A DNA stretch of 64,000 nt, from positions 467,267-531,266 of the forward strand of contig NZ_JBAJMV010000005.1 of NCBI RefSeq assembly GCF_036880965.1. Reading direction: 5' to 3'. This DNA comes from JAUASW01 sp036880965. GTDB taxonomy: Bacteria; Pseudomonadota; Gammaproteobacteria; Burkholderiales; Burkholderiaceae_C. Under the pieces are notes generated by a model. That model saw only the letters and a program-made list of their open reading frames with translations, was not told where the DNA came from and searched no databases. Each line of letters begins with the position of its first letter. Positions within the stretch are counted from its first letter, which is position 1. The position numbers and the translations under genes are program-made. This document shows, piece by piece, positions 17,464-26,234 of this stretch.

Positions 17464-18380
17464 AGGGCGCCCAGGATCTTTGCTGCATCTGCGCTCGGCG
17501 GGCTGATGGACTGCCACAGCCGCTGCCAGCCCGAGCGTTGCTGCACCTTGTAGCGGCGCGCCTCGCGGTCGCCGCACAGCGTCAGGCTCAAGCCCGCTTG
17601 ACCTTGCCTGGCGCGGGTCAGCATGTCATTGATGAGTCCCGCATCAAGCGAGCGCCAGGCGTCGCACCATGCCGCCCAGTCGCCAGCCAGCAAGGGGCCG
17701 CGCAGGCTGCGTTCAATCTGCAAGCCGGGCTCCGTCTGGGCGGGCTCAAAGCGGCCGCAGCCGCTGATCCAGACCGAGTTCACCATCAGCTCGCCGCGCG
17801 CCTCGCGCTGTGCATTGAGCGGGTGGCGATGCAGGAGCATCTGGCATTCGTTCTGCAGCGTGCGCAGGCGCCGGGCCTCGGGCATCCAGGCGTCGACCGG
17901 GCGGTTGATCACGCGCTCCAGGCTGGCACTCGCCAGGCCTAGCAGGTCTTCGTGGGCGACGTACCAGCGGTCAGCCGCGCCCCAGGCCTGGCGCCAGCCC
18001 TCGCTGGCCGGGAACAGCTCGGCTGCGAGATCAGCCAGCAGGCGGCGGGAATCGGCGTCGCCCAGTTGCAGGGCCTGCGGGTCCAGCGCCAGCACCTGAT
18101 CGCTGCTGACGGAGAGATGCATGGGGCTCACGAGCGCCCAGCAGTGCTTGTCGACTTGAATGCCATCGGCGGCTGCCATCGTGGCCGCATTGACGGGCTG
18201 GCCGGCTGCACGCAGGGCCAGCTCGAAAGGCGTGTCCGGGCTCAGTTCGTCGCCGCCGAGCGGCGCGCCGTCGGGCTGCATCAGGCCGAGCAAGGCCGAG
18301 AGCCGGGGCAGGGCCAGCGTCTGCAGGGCGGCCGCGCCGGCCTCGCCGGCGGCGCTGGCATAAGGGATCATCAGGTGCAT
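17460..18380 (-). CDS. RpfE-like regulatory protein (annotated in relatives as phosphoglycerate-mutase-like)
   Basis: 306 residues from MHLMIPYAS. The opening, the central DKHCWALVSPMHLSVSSDQV and the MPEARRLRTLQNECQMLLHRHP block match the conserved protein that precedes recJ in xanthomonads (RpfE of the rpf cluster) and many betaproteobacteria. Its biochemical function is unknown. Database names invoking phosphoglycerate mutase rest on weak similarity, and I see no metal-site motifs of that enzyme. It overlaps recJ by 4 bp, so the pair is transcriptionally and translationally coupled. An upstream ATG at 18416 is possible but outside the conserved start. Confidence 0.75.
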   Translation of the reverse strand: MHLMIPYASAAGEAGAAALQTLALPRLSALLGLMQPDGAPLGGDELSPDTPFELALRAAGQPVNAATMAAADGIQVDKHCWALVSPMHLSVSSDQVLALDPQALQLGDADSRRLLADLAAELFPASEGWRQAWGAADRWYVAHEDLLGLASASLERVINRPVDAWMPEARRLRTLQNECQMLLHRHPLNAQREARGELMVNSVWISGCGRFEPAQTEPGLQIERSLRGPLLAGDWAAWCDAWRSLDAGLINDMLTRARQGQAGLSLTLCGDREARRYKVQQRSGWQRLWQSISPPSADAAKILGAL

Positions 18381-18412
18381 GGCGGCATTATCGAGGTCGC
18401 CTTCCACGCTAC

Positions 18413-18445
18413 TCATACGCCTGTCATATTTGCTTCATATGCTTG
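18413..18445 (+). promoter_or_regulatory. Pho-box-like array: three TCATA units at 11-bp spacing
   Basis: TCATA occurs at 18413, 18424 and 18435, exactly 11 bp apart. The segment from 18421 (CTGTCATATTTGCTTCATAT) closely matches the PhoB consensus CTGTCATAAATCTGTCAY. It points toward ppk, whose start is at 18451. The weak point is the short distance: a -10 box in the usual place would fall on the start codon, so the true transcription start or the role of the site is unclear. Confidence 0.45.
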
Positions 18446-18450
18446 CCGGC

Positions 18451-20601
18451 ATGACCGTTCCCGCCCAGCCCACGCCACCCCTGCTCAACCGCGAGCAAGC
18501 GATCCTCGAGTTCAACCGCCGGGTGCTCGCCCAGGCGCAGCGCGAGGATGTGCCGCTGCTGGAGCGGCTGCGCTACATCTGCATCGTCTCCAGCAATCTG
18601 GACGAGTTCTTCGAAGTGCGCTTTGCCGACATGCTGGATGCGGCGCGCGACCCCGATTCGCAGGTCAGCAACCGCGACATCGAGCGCGTGGCGCGCGAGG
18701 CGCATCTCTTGATCGACGAGCAGTACGCCATCTTCAACGAGCACGTGATGACGCGGCTGCGCGATCAGCGCATCGTGGTGCTGAACCATGCCGATCGCAA
18801 CGATGCGCAACGCCTGTGGGTGGCCAAGTTCTTCGAGCGCGAGGTGCGGCCGCTGCTGGTGCCGGTGGGGCTGGACCCGGCGCACCCCTTTCCGCAGGTG
18901 GCCAACAAGTCGCTGCATTTCATCGCCCGCCTCTCGGGCAAGGATGCCTTCGGCCGCGACAACCGCATCGCCATCGTCAAGGTGCCGCGCGTGCTGCCGC
19001 GAGTCATCAAGCTGCCCGCGGTGATCAGCGAAGGCCGGCAGGCGTTTGTTCTCCTGACCAGCGTGATCCGCGCGCACCTGGAGGAGCTGTTTCCGGGGCG
19101 CACGGTCGAGGCCTTCTCGCAGTTCCGCGTCACTCGCGACTCAGACCTCGAAGTGGACGAGGAAGAGATCGCCAACCTGCGCCACGCCTTGCGCTCGGGC
19201 CTGACCACGCGCCACTTCGGCCGCGCGGTGCGCCTGGAAGTGGTCAACACCTGCCCGGAAGAGCTGTCACGCTTTCTGCTGGAGCAGTTCGACCTGCCGC
19301 CGGCCGCGTTGTACCGCGTCAATGGCCCGGTGAACCTGGTCCGCCTCAACGAGCTGATCGACCAGACCGAGGCCGACGAGCTGCGCTTCCTGCCGCACGA
19401 GCCGGTCTGGCCGCAGGGGCGGCTGCCGCGCGGCAAATCGATGTTCGATCGCCTGGCCAAGGGCGATGTGATGCTGCATCACCCGTTTGAGAGCTTCGAG
19501 CCGGTGGTGCAATTGCTGCGCGAAGCGGTTGAAGACCCGGACGTGCTGGCGATCAAGCAGACGGTCTATCGCACCGGCAGCAAGTCCGAGCTGATGGACC
19601 TCCTGATCGAGGCAGCGCGGCGCGGCAAGGAAGTGATGGTGGTCGTCGAGCTGAAGGCTCGCTTTGACGAAGAAGCGAACATCAACTGGGCGGAGCGGCT
19701 GGAGGCTGTGGGCGCGCAGGTGGTGTACGGCATCGTCGGCTACAAGACGCATGCCAAGCTGCTCCTGATCACGCGCCGCGAGGGCAAGCCCGGCGGCAAG
19801 ACCACGCTGCGCCGCTACGCCCACCTTTCGACCGGCAACTACAACCCCAAGACCGCGCGGCTCTATACCGACATCGGCTACATGAGTGCCGACCCGGACC
19901 TGACGGCGGACGCTGACATGGTGTTCCGTCAATTGGCATCGCTGGGCAAGTTCAAGACGCCCAAGCGCCTGCTGGTCGCGCCGTTCAACATGCATTCACG
20001 GATGGTCGAGCACCTCGCCCAGGTTGAAGCGGCTGCGCGGGCTGGTCAGACGGCGCGCGTGGTGGTGAAGATCAATGCGCTGACCGACGCCGAACTCATC
20101 GCTGCGCTGTTGAAGACGGCCCAGGCTGGCGCCAGGATCGACCTGATTGTGCGTGGCGCCTGCATGCTGCCGCCCGGGCTGCCCGGCATCAGCGACAACA
20201 TCGTGATCCGCTCGGTGGTCGGCCGCTTCCTGGAGCATTCGCGCATCGCCTATTTCCGCTGGGGGTCGAGCGAGAGCGATGAAGCCTTGTACCTGTCAAG
20301 CGCCGACTGGATGAGCCGCAATATGTTCCGCCGCATCGAGGTGGCCTGGCCGGTGCTGGACGCCAAGCTGCGCCAGCGCGTCATCGACGAGGGCCTCGTG
20401 CCCTATCTGCACGACAGCCTGGATGCCTGGCAGCTTGGGCCCGATGGGCATTCGACGCTGGTCAGTGGCGCGGGCCACAGCGGCCAGCAGGCGGAGACCG
20501 GCCGCAGCGCCCAGCAGGCGGAGATCAGACACGGCGGCCAGCAGGCGGAGATCAGACACAGCGCCCAGCAGGCGCTGATGCGCCTGTTCAGTCCGTCCTG
20601 A
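18451..20601 (+). CDS. ppk: Polyphosphate kinase 1 with repetitive C-terminal tail
   Basis: 716 residues. Reversibly polymerises the gamma-phosphate of ATP into polyphosphate. The N domain starts LLNREQAILEFNRRVL, and the phospholipase-D-like catalytic domains include KTHAKLLLI with H434 (equivalent to the autophosphorylated His of E. coli PPK) and RRYAHLSTGNYNPKTARLYTD with H458. A glycine/lysine-rich segment PGGKTTLRRY precedes the latter. The last ~45 residues after the PPK fold consist of a 9-residue tandem repeat absent from typical PPK. ppk converges on ppx with a 14-bp overlap. An ATG at 18439 would add four residues. Confidence 0.96.
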   Translation: MTVPAQPTPPLLNREQAILEFNRRVLAQAQREDVPLLERLRYICIVSSNLDEFFEVRFADMLDAARDPDSQVSNRDIERVAREAHLLIDEQYAIFNEHVMTRLRDQRIVVLNHADRNDAQRLWVAKFFEREVRPLLVPVGLDPAHPFPQVANKSLHFIARLSGKDAFGRDNRIAIVKVPRVLPRVIKLPAVISEGRQAFVLLTSVIRAHLEELFPGRTVEAFSQFRVTRDSDLEVDEEEIANLRHALRSGLTTRHFGRAVRLEVVNTCPEELSRFLLEQFDLPPAALYRVNGPVNLVRLNELIDQTEADELRFLPHEPVWPQGRLPRGKSMFDRLAKGDVMLHHPFESFEPVVQLLREAVEDPDVLAIKQTVYRTGSKSELMDLLIEAARRGKEVMVVVELKARFDEEANINWAERLEAVGAQVVYGIVGYKTHAKLLLITRREGKPGGKTTLRRYAHLSTGNYNPKTARLYTDIGYMSADPDLTADADMVFRQLASLGKFKTPKRLLVAPFNMHSRMVEHLAQVEAAARAGQTARVVVKINALTDAELIAALLKTAQAGARIDLIVRGACMLPPGLPGISDNIVIRSVVGRFLEHSRIAYFRWGSSESDEALYLSSADWMSRNMFRRIEVAWPVLDAKLRQRVIDEGLVPYLHDSLDAWQLGPDGHSTLVSGAGHSGQQAETGRSAQQAEIRHGGQQAEIRHSAQQALMRLFSPS
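20473..20580 (+). repeat. Four 27-bp tandem repeats coding the PPK C-terminal tail
   Basis: Units at 20473-20499, 20500-20526, 20527-20553 and 20554-20580 encode GHSGQQAET, GRSAQQAEI, RHGGQQAEI and RHSAQQALM. The QQA core is invariant. The third and fourth units are nearly identical in DNA, which suggests recent slippage. The repeat is in frame and ends seven codons before the stop. Confidence 0.9.
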
Positions 20602-22108
20602 AGTCGACCGTCAGGAGCTTGCTGCGCGACCAGGCGTCGACCTCGCCGCGCAGCAGGTAGTCGGCCAGCGGGTTGGCGAGCAGCCAACCGGGCTTGGTCT
20701 CAATGCGCAGGCGGCGCTCGCTGCGCTGCAAGCTCAGGGCGTCCAATTGAACCGGCCCGCGGGCGTGGCACTGCACCACGGCCAGACGCAGCGCCAGCAA
20801 TTGCCACAGCAGGTTCTCATCCGCCTGCAACTGGTCCTGCAGCTTGCGCAGGCCGCCGCGCTGGCCCAGTGCCAGGTCGCCCAGGCGTTGCAACTGGTTC
20901 TGTGAGAAGCCGGCGGCGTCCACATGGGAGAGCAGGTAGGCGCTGTGCCGGTGGTGGTCGTGATGCGAAACCATCATGCCGATCTCGTGCAGGGCGGCCG
21001 CCCAGCCAAGTTCGCGCCTGAGTTCGGGCGTGGCTTGCGGCTGCAGTTGGCGGTAGAAGGCCTGGGCCTGGGCCTGCACACGTTTGGCTTGCGCTGTATC
21101 GATCAGGAAACGCTGCTGCAACATGCGTACCGATTGCTCGCGCAGGTCCAGTGTGGCGCGCACACCCGGGTTGATGCGTTCGGCCAGGTCGAACACCACG
21201 CCCTGGCGCAGCGCGCCCTTGGCCGGCTTCAAGGACTCGATGCCGAACTGAGTGAGCAAGGTGTAGAGGATGCACAGGCCGCCGGCCACCACGGCGCGGC
21301 GGTCTTCCTTCAGTCCGGGCAGGTCCAGCTTGTCCATGTGGCCGGCCGCCAGGCATTGCTCGATGCACCAGCGCAGCGCTTCGGTCGTGACCGTACCGTC
21401 GGTGATGCCGCTGCCGGCCAGCAATTGCGAAACGGCGCCCACGGTGCCCGATGAGCCCAGCGCCTCGGTCCAGGCCGGCTTGCTGTGCTGCCTGGAGAAC
21501 TGCTTGAAGGCCTCTTCCAGCTCGGCCCCTGCGGCGATCTGTGCGGCGCGGAAGGCCTCGGGCGTGAACTCGCCGCTCGGGAAGAAGCGCATCGACAGGC
21601 TGACGCTGCCGATCTGGAATGACTCGGCCTTCAAGGGCTTGCGGCCGCGGCCGAGAATCATCTCGGTCGAGCGGCCACCGATGTCGATCACCAGTCGCGT
21701 GGCTTCCGAGGGTTGCAGGCGTGCCACGCCAGCGAAGATCAGGCGGGCTTCCTCGCGACCCGAGATCACCTCGATCGGAAAGCCCAGCGCCTTCTCGGCC
21801 CGGGCCAGGAAGTCATCGCGGTTGCGGGCTTCGCGCAGCGTCTGCGTTGCCACGGCACGCACCTGCTCGGGTGAAAACCCCTGCAACGCCGCAGCGAAGC
21901 GAGCCAGGCAGGCCAGGCCACGCTGTATCGCTTCTTCGCTGAGCGTGCCGTCGGCATCGAGGCCGCCGCCCAGTCGCACCGTTTCCTTCAGGTATTGCTG
22001 GCGCTTGTACTGGTTGCCTTCGAGACGGGCGATCTCCAGCCGGAAGCTGTTGGAGCCCATGTCGATGGCGGCCAGGGTCTGGGATGCAGGAACGGCGGCG
22101 AGATTCAT
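20588..22108 (-). CDS. ppx: Exopolyphosphatase, Ppx/GppA family
   Basis: 506 residues from MNLAAVPAS. ASKHA-fold phosphatase with the P-loop-like AAIDMGSNSFRLEIAR near the N-terminus and the second phosphate motif LVIDIGGRSTEMILGRG, followed by a C-terminal HD-type helical domain (ALHEIGMMVSHHDHHRHSAYL). Ppx removes terminal phosphate from polyphosphate; GppA acts on pppGpp, and the family often does both. The convergent overlap with ppk supports Ppx. The promoter region (22109-22193) is shared with the divergent dienelactone-hydrolase gene. Confidence 0.93.
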   Translation of the reverse strand: MNLAAVPASQTLAAIDMGSNSFRLEIARLEGNQYKRQQYLKETVRLGGGLDADGTLSEEAIQRGLACLARFAAALQGFSPEQVRAVATQTLREARNRDDFLARAEKALGFPIEVISGREEARLIFAGVARLQPSEATRLVIDIGGRSTEMILGRGRKPLKAESFQIGSVSLSMRFFPSGEFTPEAFRAAQIAAGAELEEAFKQFSRQHSKPAWTEALGSSGTVGAVSQLLAGSGITDGTVTTEALRWCIEQCLAAGHMDKLDLPGLKEDRRAVVAGGLCILYTLLTQFGIESLKPAKGALRQGVVFDLAERINPGVRATLDLREQSVRMLQQRFLIDTAQAKRVQAQAQAFYRQLQPQATPELRRELGWAAALHEIGMMVSHHDHHRHSAYLLSHVDAAGFSQNQLQRLGDLALGQRGGLRKLQDQLQADENLLWQLLALRLAVVQCHARGPVQLDALSLQRSERRLRIETKPGWLLANPLADYLLRGEVDAWSRSKLLTVDFRTD

Positions 22109-22193
22109 GGGGCGCGATTGTCGCGGCATTCGATGACGGCGCCGCCCGCGCGCGTCCCTAGAATCCGCGCAATCCCAGTCTGGAGTGCCAACG

Positions 22194-23048
22194 ATGCCCG
22201 CTTTTGATGCGAAAGATCCCAGCCGCCGAGATTTTGTCCGCGCGACGGTGGGCGGCAGCTTTGCCGCAGCCGTGATGCCGGTCACGGCCGAGACGATCAA
22301 GACCGACGCCAAGGACCTGCTGGTCGGCGAGGTGACGATCCCGGTCGGCAAGTTCCAGATGCCGGCCTACCGTGCGGCCCCGGCCAATGCCAGGGGCAAG
22401 CTGCCCGTGGTGCTGGTGATCAGCGAGATTTTTGGTGTGCATGAGCACATTGCCGATGTGGCCCGGCGTTTTGCCAAGCAGGGCTATCTGGCGATTGCGC
22501 CTGAGTTGTTTGTGCGCCAAGGCGACGCTGGCGAGTACGGCGAGATCACCAAGCTGATCGCCGAGGTGATCTCCAAGGTGCCAGATGCGCAGGTGCTGGG
22601 TGACCTGGACGCAACGGTTGCCTGGGCGGATGCGAATGGCGGCGACACGAAGCGCCTCGCCATCACCGGCTTTTGCTGGGGCGGCCGCATCACCTGGCTC
22701 TATGCGGCGCATCAGCCACAACTGAAGGCGGCGGTGGCCTGGTACGGCAAGCTGCGGGGCGAGCGGCACAGCATCTATCCTCGTCATCCGCTGGACCTGA
22801 CGGCCGACCTGAAAGCGCCGGTGCTGGGCCTGTATGGCGGCGCGGATGCGGGCATTCCGAACGAGGATGTCGCCAGCATGCAGGAGGCATTGAAGGCGGG
22901 CAGCGTTGCCGCGCGCGCCAGCGAGATCGTGCTGTACCCGGACACGCCGCATGCCTTCAATGCCGACTACCGCCCCAGCTACCGCGAAAAGGAGGCGAAG
23001 GACGGCTGGGTGCGCTGCCTGGCCTGGTTCAAGTCGCATGGCGTCTGA
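22194..23048 (+). CDS. Dienelactone hydrolase family protein with Tat-like N-terminus
   Basis: 284 residues, alpha/beta hydrolase. The family nucleophile is the cysteine in GFCWGGR, with VVLVISEIFGVHEHI supplying the conserved acidic residue and a late DTPHAF histidine; an aspartate in GGADAGIP completes the triad. The N-terminus carries SRRDFVRATVGG, a twin-arginine-like pattern, but the hydrophobic stretch is short, so export is uncertain. A GGAG ribosome site 8 bp upstream supports ATG 22194 over the GTG at 22185. The substrate is unknown; the family includes carboxymethylenebutenolidases and general esterases. Confidence 0.9.
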   Translation: MPAFDAKDPSRRDFVRATVGGSFAAAVMPVTAETIKTDAKDLLVGEVTIPVGKFQMPAYRAAPANARGKLPVVLVISEIFGVHEHIADVARRFAKQGYLAIAPELFVRQGDAGEYGEITKLIAEVISKVPDAQVLGDLDATVAWADANGGDTKRLAITGFCWGGRITWLYAAHQPQLKAAVAWYGKLRGERHSIYPRHPLDLTADLKAPVLGLYGGADAGIPNEDVASMQEALKAGSVAARASEIVLYPDTPHAFNADYRPSYREKEAKDGWVRCLAWFKSHGV

Positions 23049-23082
23049 ACGGTGCTTGACAGCTCTGAGACAATGCCCGATC

Positions 23083-23110
23083 AGCGCACCTCCCGGTGCG
23101 CTTTGATTTT
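23083..23110 (+). terminator. Intrinsic terminator after the dienelactone-hydrolase gene
   Basis: An 8-bp stem (23083-23090 with 23095-23102) with a TCCC tetraloop is followed by TTGATTTTTGA. It lies 35 bp after the stop and before the ZIP transporter gene. Confidence 0.8.
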
Positions 23111-23119
23111 TGACTGCCC

Positions 23120-23896
23120 ATGACCCTGTTCTATATCGTGCTCGCAACGCTGATCGGCGGACTTCTGTCCGTGCTGATCGCGGCCAGCCTGACCGTGAGC
23201 CTGCTCGGTCGGGTGGTCAAGCACCTGGTCAGTCTGTCCACCGGCGTGTTGCTGGGCACGGCCTTGCTGCAGGTGCTGCCCGAGGCTTTTGAGCGCGATG
23301 CCAAGCCACAGGCGCTGTTCCTGACGCTGCTGGGCGGTCTCCTGTTCTTCTTTCTCCTGGAGAAGGCCGAGCTGTACCGCCACACCCATCATCACGAGGG
23401 GGATGGGCATCACCATCATCATCACTTCGATGCGGACCAGGCAGGCCGCGGCGGGATCTCGGTGCTGGTGGGTGACAGCATCCACAACTTCTGCGACGGC
23501 GTGATCATCGCTGCCGCCTTCCTGGCCGACCATCACCTGGGCTGGGCCACGGCGTTGGCCATCATCGCCCACGAGATTCCGCAAGAGGTGGGCGACTACA
23601 TCGTGCTCCTGAACGCCGGTTTGTCACGCGGCAAGGCCTTGTTCTACAACGCGGTGTCAGGTCTTGCCGCCGTGGGCGGCGGCGTGCTGGGCTACTTCGT
23701 TGTCGGGCCCTGGCAGGAGCTGTTTCCCTTCCTGCTCGTGGCGGCCTCGAGCAGCTTCATCTACGTGGCCGTGGCCGACCTGATTCCGCAACTGCAGCGC
23801 CGCCTGCCCTGGCGCGAGACCATGGCGCAACTCGGCTGGCTGGCCGCTGGCTTGGCGCTGGTGACCCTGGTGGTCAGCTTCTCCGGCCACCACTGA
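23120..23896 (+). CDS. ZIP family divalent metal transporter
   Basis: 258 residues with eight hydrophobic segments. ZIP signatures are HNFCDGVIIAAAF in helix 4 and HEIPQEVGDYIVLL in helix 5, which line the metal path. The loop after helix 3 is strongly histidine-rich (HTHHHEGDG then six consecutive His), the typical variable metal-binding loop. ZIP proteins bring Zn2+, Fe2+ or other divalent cations into the cytoplasm. The gene stands alone between a terminator and the convergent universal stress gene. The metal cannot be assigned. Confidence 0.93.
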   Translation: MTLFYIVLATLIGGLLSVLIAASLTVSLLGRVVKHLVSLSTGVLLGTALLQVLPEAFERDAKPQALFLTLLGGLLFFFLLEKAELYRHTHHHEGDGHHHHHHFDADQAGRGGISVLVGDSIHNFCDGVIIAAAFLADHHLGWATALAIIAHEIPQEVGDYIVLLNAGLSRGKALFYNAVSGLAAVGGGVLGYFVVGPWQELFPFLLVAASSSFIYVAVADLIPQLQRRLPWRETMAQLGWLAAGLALVTLVVSFSGHH

Positions 23897-23905
23897 GTTG
23901 CCAAG

Positions 23906-24340
23906 CTAGCGAACGATCAGGACAGGCGTCGTGCAGTGCGTGAGCACCTTCTGGGTTTCACTGCCCAGCAAGAGCGCCTGAACGCCGCGCCGGCCGTGCG
24001 AGGCCATCACCAGCAGGTCGACCTTGTTTTGCTGGGCGTGCTCGATGATCGCCTCCCAGGGATGCAGGGCCTCGACCGTGTGTCCCTCGGCCGACACGTT
24101 GGCAGCCTCGGCCGCGGCGATCACGGCCTTCACTCTGGCGCTGGCGATGCGCTCCTGCGCGTCGAAGAATTCCTGTGGCGGCGTCGGTTGCATTTCCGAC
24201 ACCGCGCTGTAGGGGAAGGGTTCCTTCACGCTGATCGTGTACAGCTTGGCGCCATGGGTCTTGGCCATGGCGATGGCGGTATCGATGGCCTTGCTGGTGA
24301 TCTCGGAACCGTCGGTGGGTACCAGGATGCGTTTGAACAT
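23906..24340 (-). CDS. Universal stress protein (UspA family)
   Basis: 144 residues, one Usp domain starting FKRILVPTDGS. The ATP-binding signature G-x2-G-x9-G-S is seen in GRRGVQALLLGS, followed by TTPVLIVR at the C-terminus, so it belongs to the ATP-binding (MJ0577-like) branch. A perfect GGAGG ribosome site precedes the ATG at 24340. Such proteins respond to starvation or stress, but the specific role is unknown. No promoter motif is clear in the 80 bp before it. Confidence 0.94.
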   Translation of the reverse strand: MFKRILVPTDGSEITSKAIDTAIAMAKTHGAKLYTISVKEPFPYSAVSEMQPTPPQEFFDAQERIASARVKAVIAAAEAANVSAEGHTVEALHPWEAIIEHAQQNKVDLLVMASHGRRGVQALLLGSETQKVLTHCTTPVLIVR

Positions 24341-24420
24341 GGCGAACCTCCTTGCTGGATTTCAGGGCCAGTGTGGCGCTCACGCGCACGGCCCATCTTG
24401 CGCCATGTCAAGGAGGCTTG

Positions 24421-25272
24421 CTAGCCCTTGGCGACCGGCCGCGCCGGGTCGCAGGACCATTCGCTCCAGGAGCCGGGGTAGAGCGCCGAGCCCGCCAGGC
24501 CGGCATGCTCCATTGCCAGCAGGTTGTGGCAGGCGGTCACACCCGAGCCGCATTGATGAACCACGGCCGATGGCGCATGCGGCGGCAGCAGGCGTTCGAA
24601 CTCGGCACGCAACTCGGCGGCAGGCCTGAAGCGACCATCCGGCCCCAGGTTGTCCTTGAAGAAGCGGTTGCTGGCGCCGGGAATGTGGCCGGCCTGCTTG
24701 TCCAGCGGCTCAACCTCGCCACGGAAGCGCTCGGCAGCGCGCGCGTCAATCAGGCGCAAGGTGCCAAGTCTTGCCAGCAGCGCATCGGCTTCGATGGTTG
24801 GGGAGAGCGAAGGGCCGGTGACGAAATCGCCGGCGTGCGGCGTTGGCGTCTCGTGCTTGCTCAATGGCCCGCCAGCAGCCGTCCATGCGGCGAGACCACC
24901 ATCCAGCACCGCGACTGCCTCATGGCCCAGCCAGCGCAGCATCCACCACAGATGGGCGCCGTAAGGACCGCCTTGGCGGTCGTAGGCCACGACCTGGGTT
25001 TCCTTGCGCAGGCCGAGTGCGCGCATGCGCGCCGCAAATGTCTCCCGGTCCGGCAACGGATGGCGGCCGTTCCTGCCGGTCATCGGGCCGCAAGTGTCGC
25101 GGTCCAGATGCAGGTAGTGGGCGCCGGGCAGGTGCTGATCGCGGTAGACGCGCTCCCCCGCATCGGTATCGGCGAGGTCGAAGCTGCATTCGATCAGCAG
25201 CAGCGCCTGAGGCTGCTTTTCGAGGGCGAGCAGTTCGGTGGCAGAAATCAGGGTGCGGTAGGTCGTGGTCAT
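24421..25272 (-). CDS. sseA: Two-domain rhodanese: 3-mercaptopyruvate/thiosulfate sulfurtransferase
   Basis: 283 residues with two rhodanese domains. The N-terminal one is inactive (no catalytic Cys) and contains RDQHLPGAHYLHLD; the C-terminal one has the active loop CGSGVTACHN. The loop sequence CGSGVTA is typical of mercaptopyruvate sulfurtransferase (SseA), whereas thiosulfate sulfurtransferases usually have CRKGVTA. It overlaps the upstream EamA gene by 4 bp, so the two are co-translated. Cytoplasmic, no signal peptide. Confidence 0.9.
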   Translation of the reverse strand: MTTTYRTLISATELLALEKQPQALLLIECSFDLADTDAGERVYRDQHLPGAHYLHLDRDTCGPMTGRNGRHPLPDRETFAARMRALGLRKETQVVAYDRQGGPYGAHLWWMLRWLGHEAVAVLDGGLAAWTAAGGPLSKHETPTPHAGDFVTGPSLSPTIEADALLARLGTLRLIDARAAERFRGEVEPLDKQAGHIPGASNRFFKDNLGPDGRFRPAAELRAEFERLLPPHAPSAVVHQCGSGVTACHNLLAMEHAGLAGSALYPGSWSEWSCDPARPVAKG

Positions 25273-26174
25273 GATTCGCTCACGGCATGGGGTGAAGGCT
25301 CGACGCGGCTGCGCAAGAGGGTGGCGGCCAGGCCGGCACCGATGATCAGGGCGATGCCGGCCAGGGCGCTGAGGCTCATCCGGTCATGGAACAGCCAGGC
25401 GCCATAGATGCTGGAGAAGACGATGCCCAGGTACTGAAGGCTGGCGTTCACCAGCGTGCGGCCGCGGCCGTAGGCGCGGGTCATCATCAGCTGGGCCACG
25501 GTGGCCAGCACGCCGACGGCAAAGAGCAGGCCGAGCCCTCGTGCATCGTGGCCATGGAACTCGGTCGTGTGCCGGGCGAAGTGCAGCACGGCCGTGGTCA
25601 GGCCGCCAGCAATCGCACCGCCGAGCGAGAAGTAGAAGACGATCCGGTACTCCGGCTCACCGGCCCGGCCGAGCGCCGTGATCTGCAGATAGGCGAGGGC
25701 GGAAAGCATGCCCGAAAGCAGGCCGGCGAGGCCGTGCCAGGCTTGCTGCTGGTCAATCGTCGGCCGCAGCACCAGGGCCACGCCGACAAAGCCCAGGAGC
25801 ACCGCAGCCACCAGCCGCGAATCGACCTTGGCTGTGCCCAGCATCACTGCGCCGCCGATCAGGAACAGCGCCATCCAGACGGACGACATGTAATTCAGCG
25901 TCATGGCCGTGGCGAGCGGCAACTGGCTGATCGAATAGAACCACAGCGACAGCGCACAGACGCCCGAGAGGCTGCGCCAGAAGTGCATGCCTGGCACCGA
26001 GGTGCGCAGCGAAAGGCCGTGCGCGCGCGCCATCAGGCCGATCATCAGGACGCCCACGATGCCGCGGTACATCACGATTTCGCCCGCGTCGTACTGGCTG
26101 GACGCCAGCTTCACGCACACCCCCATCGTGGCGAACAGAAAGGTGGCGGCGATCATCAAGGCGGAGGCGGGCAT
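25269..26174 (-). CDS. DMT-superfamily (EamA) transporter
   Basis: 301 residues with ten predicted membrane helices in two EamA repeats (the first begins ALMIAATFLFATMGVCVKLAS, the second near the middle with WHGLAGLLSGMLSALAYLQ). An inner-membrane exporter of unknown substrate. The ATG at 26174 is preferred; a TTG seven codons earlier has no better ribosome site. Translational coupling to the sulfurtransferase suggests a sulfur-related substrate, but that is only inference. Confidence 0.9.
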   Translation of the reverse strand: MPASALMIAATFLFATMGVCVKLASSQYDAGEIVMYRGIVGVLMIGLMARAHGLSLRTSVPGMHFWRSLSGVCALSLWFYSISQLPLATAMTLNYMSSVWMALFLIGGAVMLGTAKVDSRLVAAVLLGFVGVALVLRPTIDQQQAWHGLAGLLSGMLSALAYLQITALGRAGEPEYRIVFYFSLGGAIAGGLTTAVLHFARHTTEFHGHDARGLGLLFAVGVLATVAQLMMTRAYGRGRTLVNASLQYLGIVFSSIYGAWLFHDRMSLSALAGIALIIGAGLAATLLRSRVEPSPHAVSES

Positions 26175-26203
26175 GGCAGGGATTCTGCCCGTCAAGCGGG
26201 CGT

Positions 26204-26226
26204 TAAAAAGCCGCCTCGCGGGCGGC
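26204..26226 (-). terminator. Intrinsic terminator after the Rieske oxygenase gene
   Basis: A GC-only 6-bp stem (26210-26215 with 26221-26226, 5-nt loop) is followed on the minus strand by TTTTTAA. It lies just past the Rieske gene stop at 26235 and before the EamA gene. Confidence 0.8.
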
Positions 26227-26234
26227 CTTCTCTT

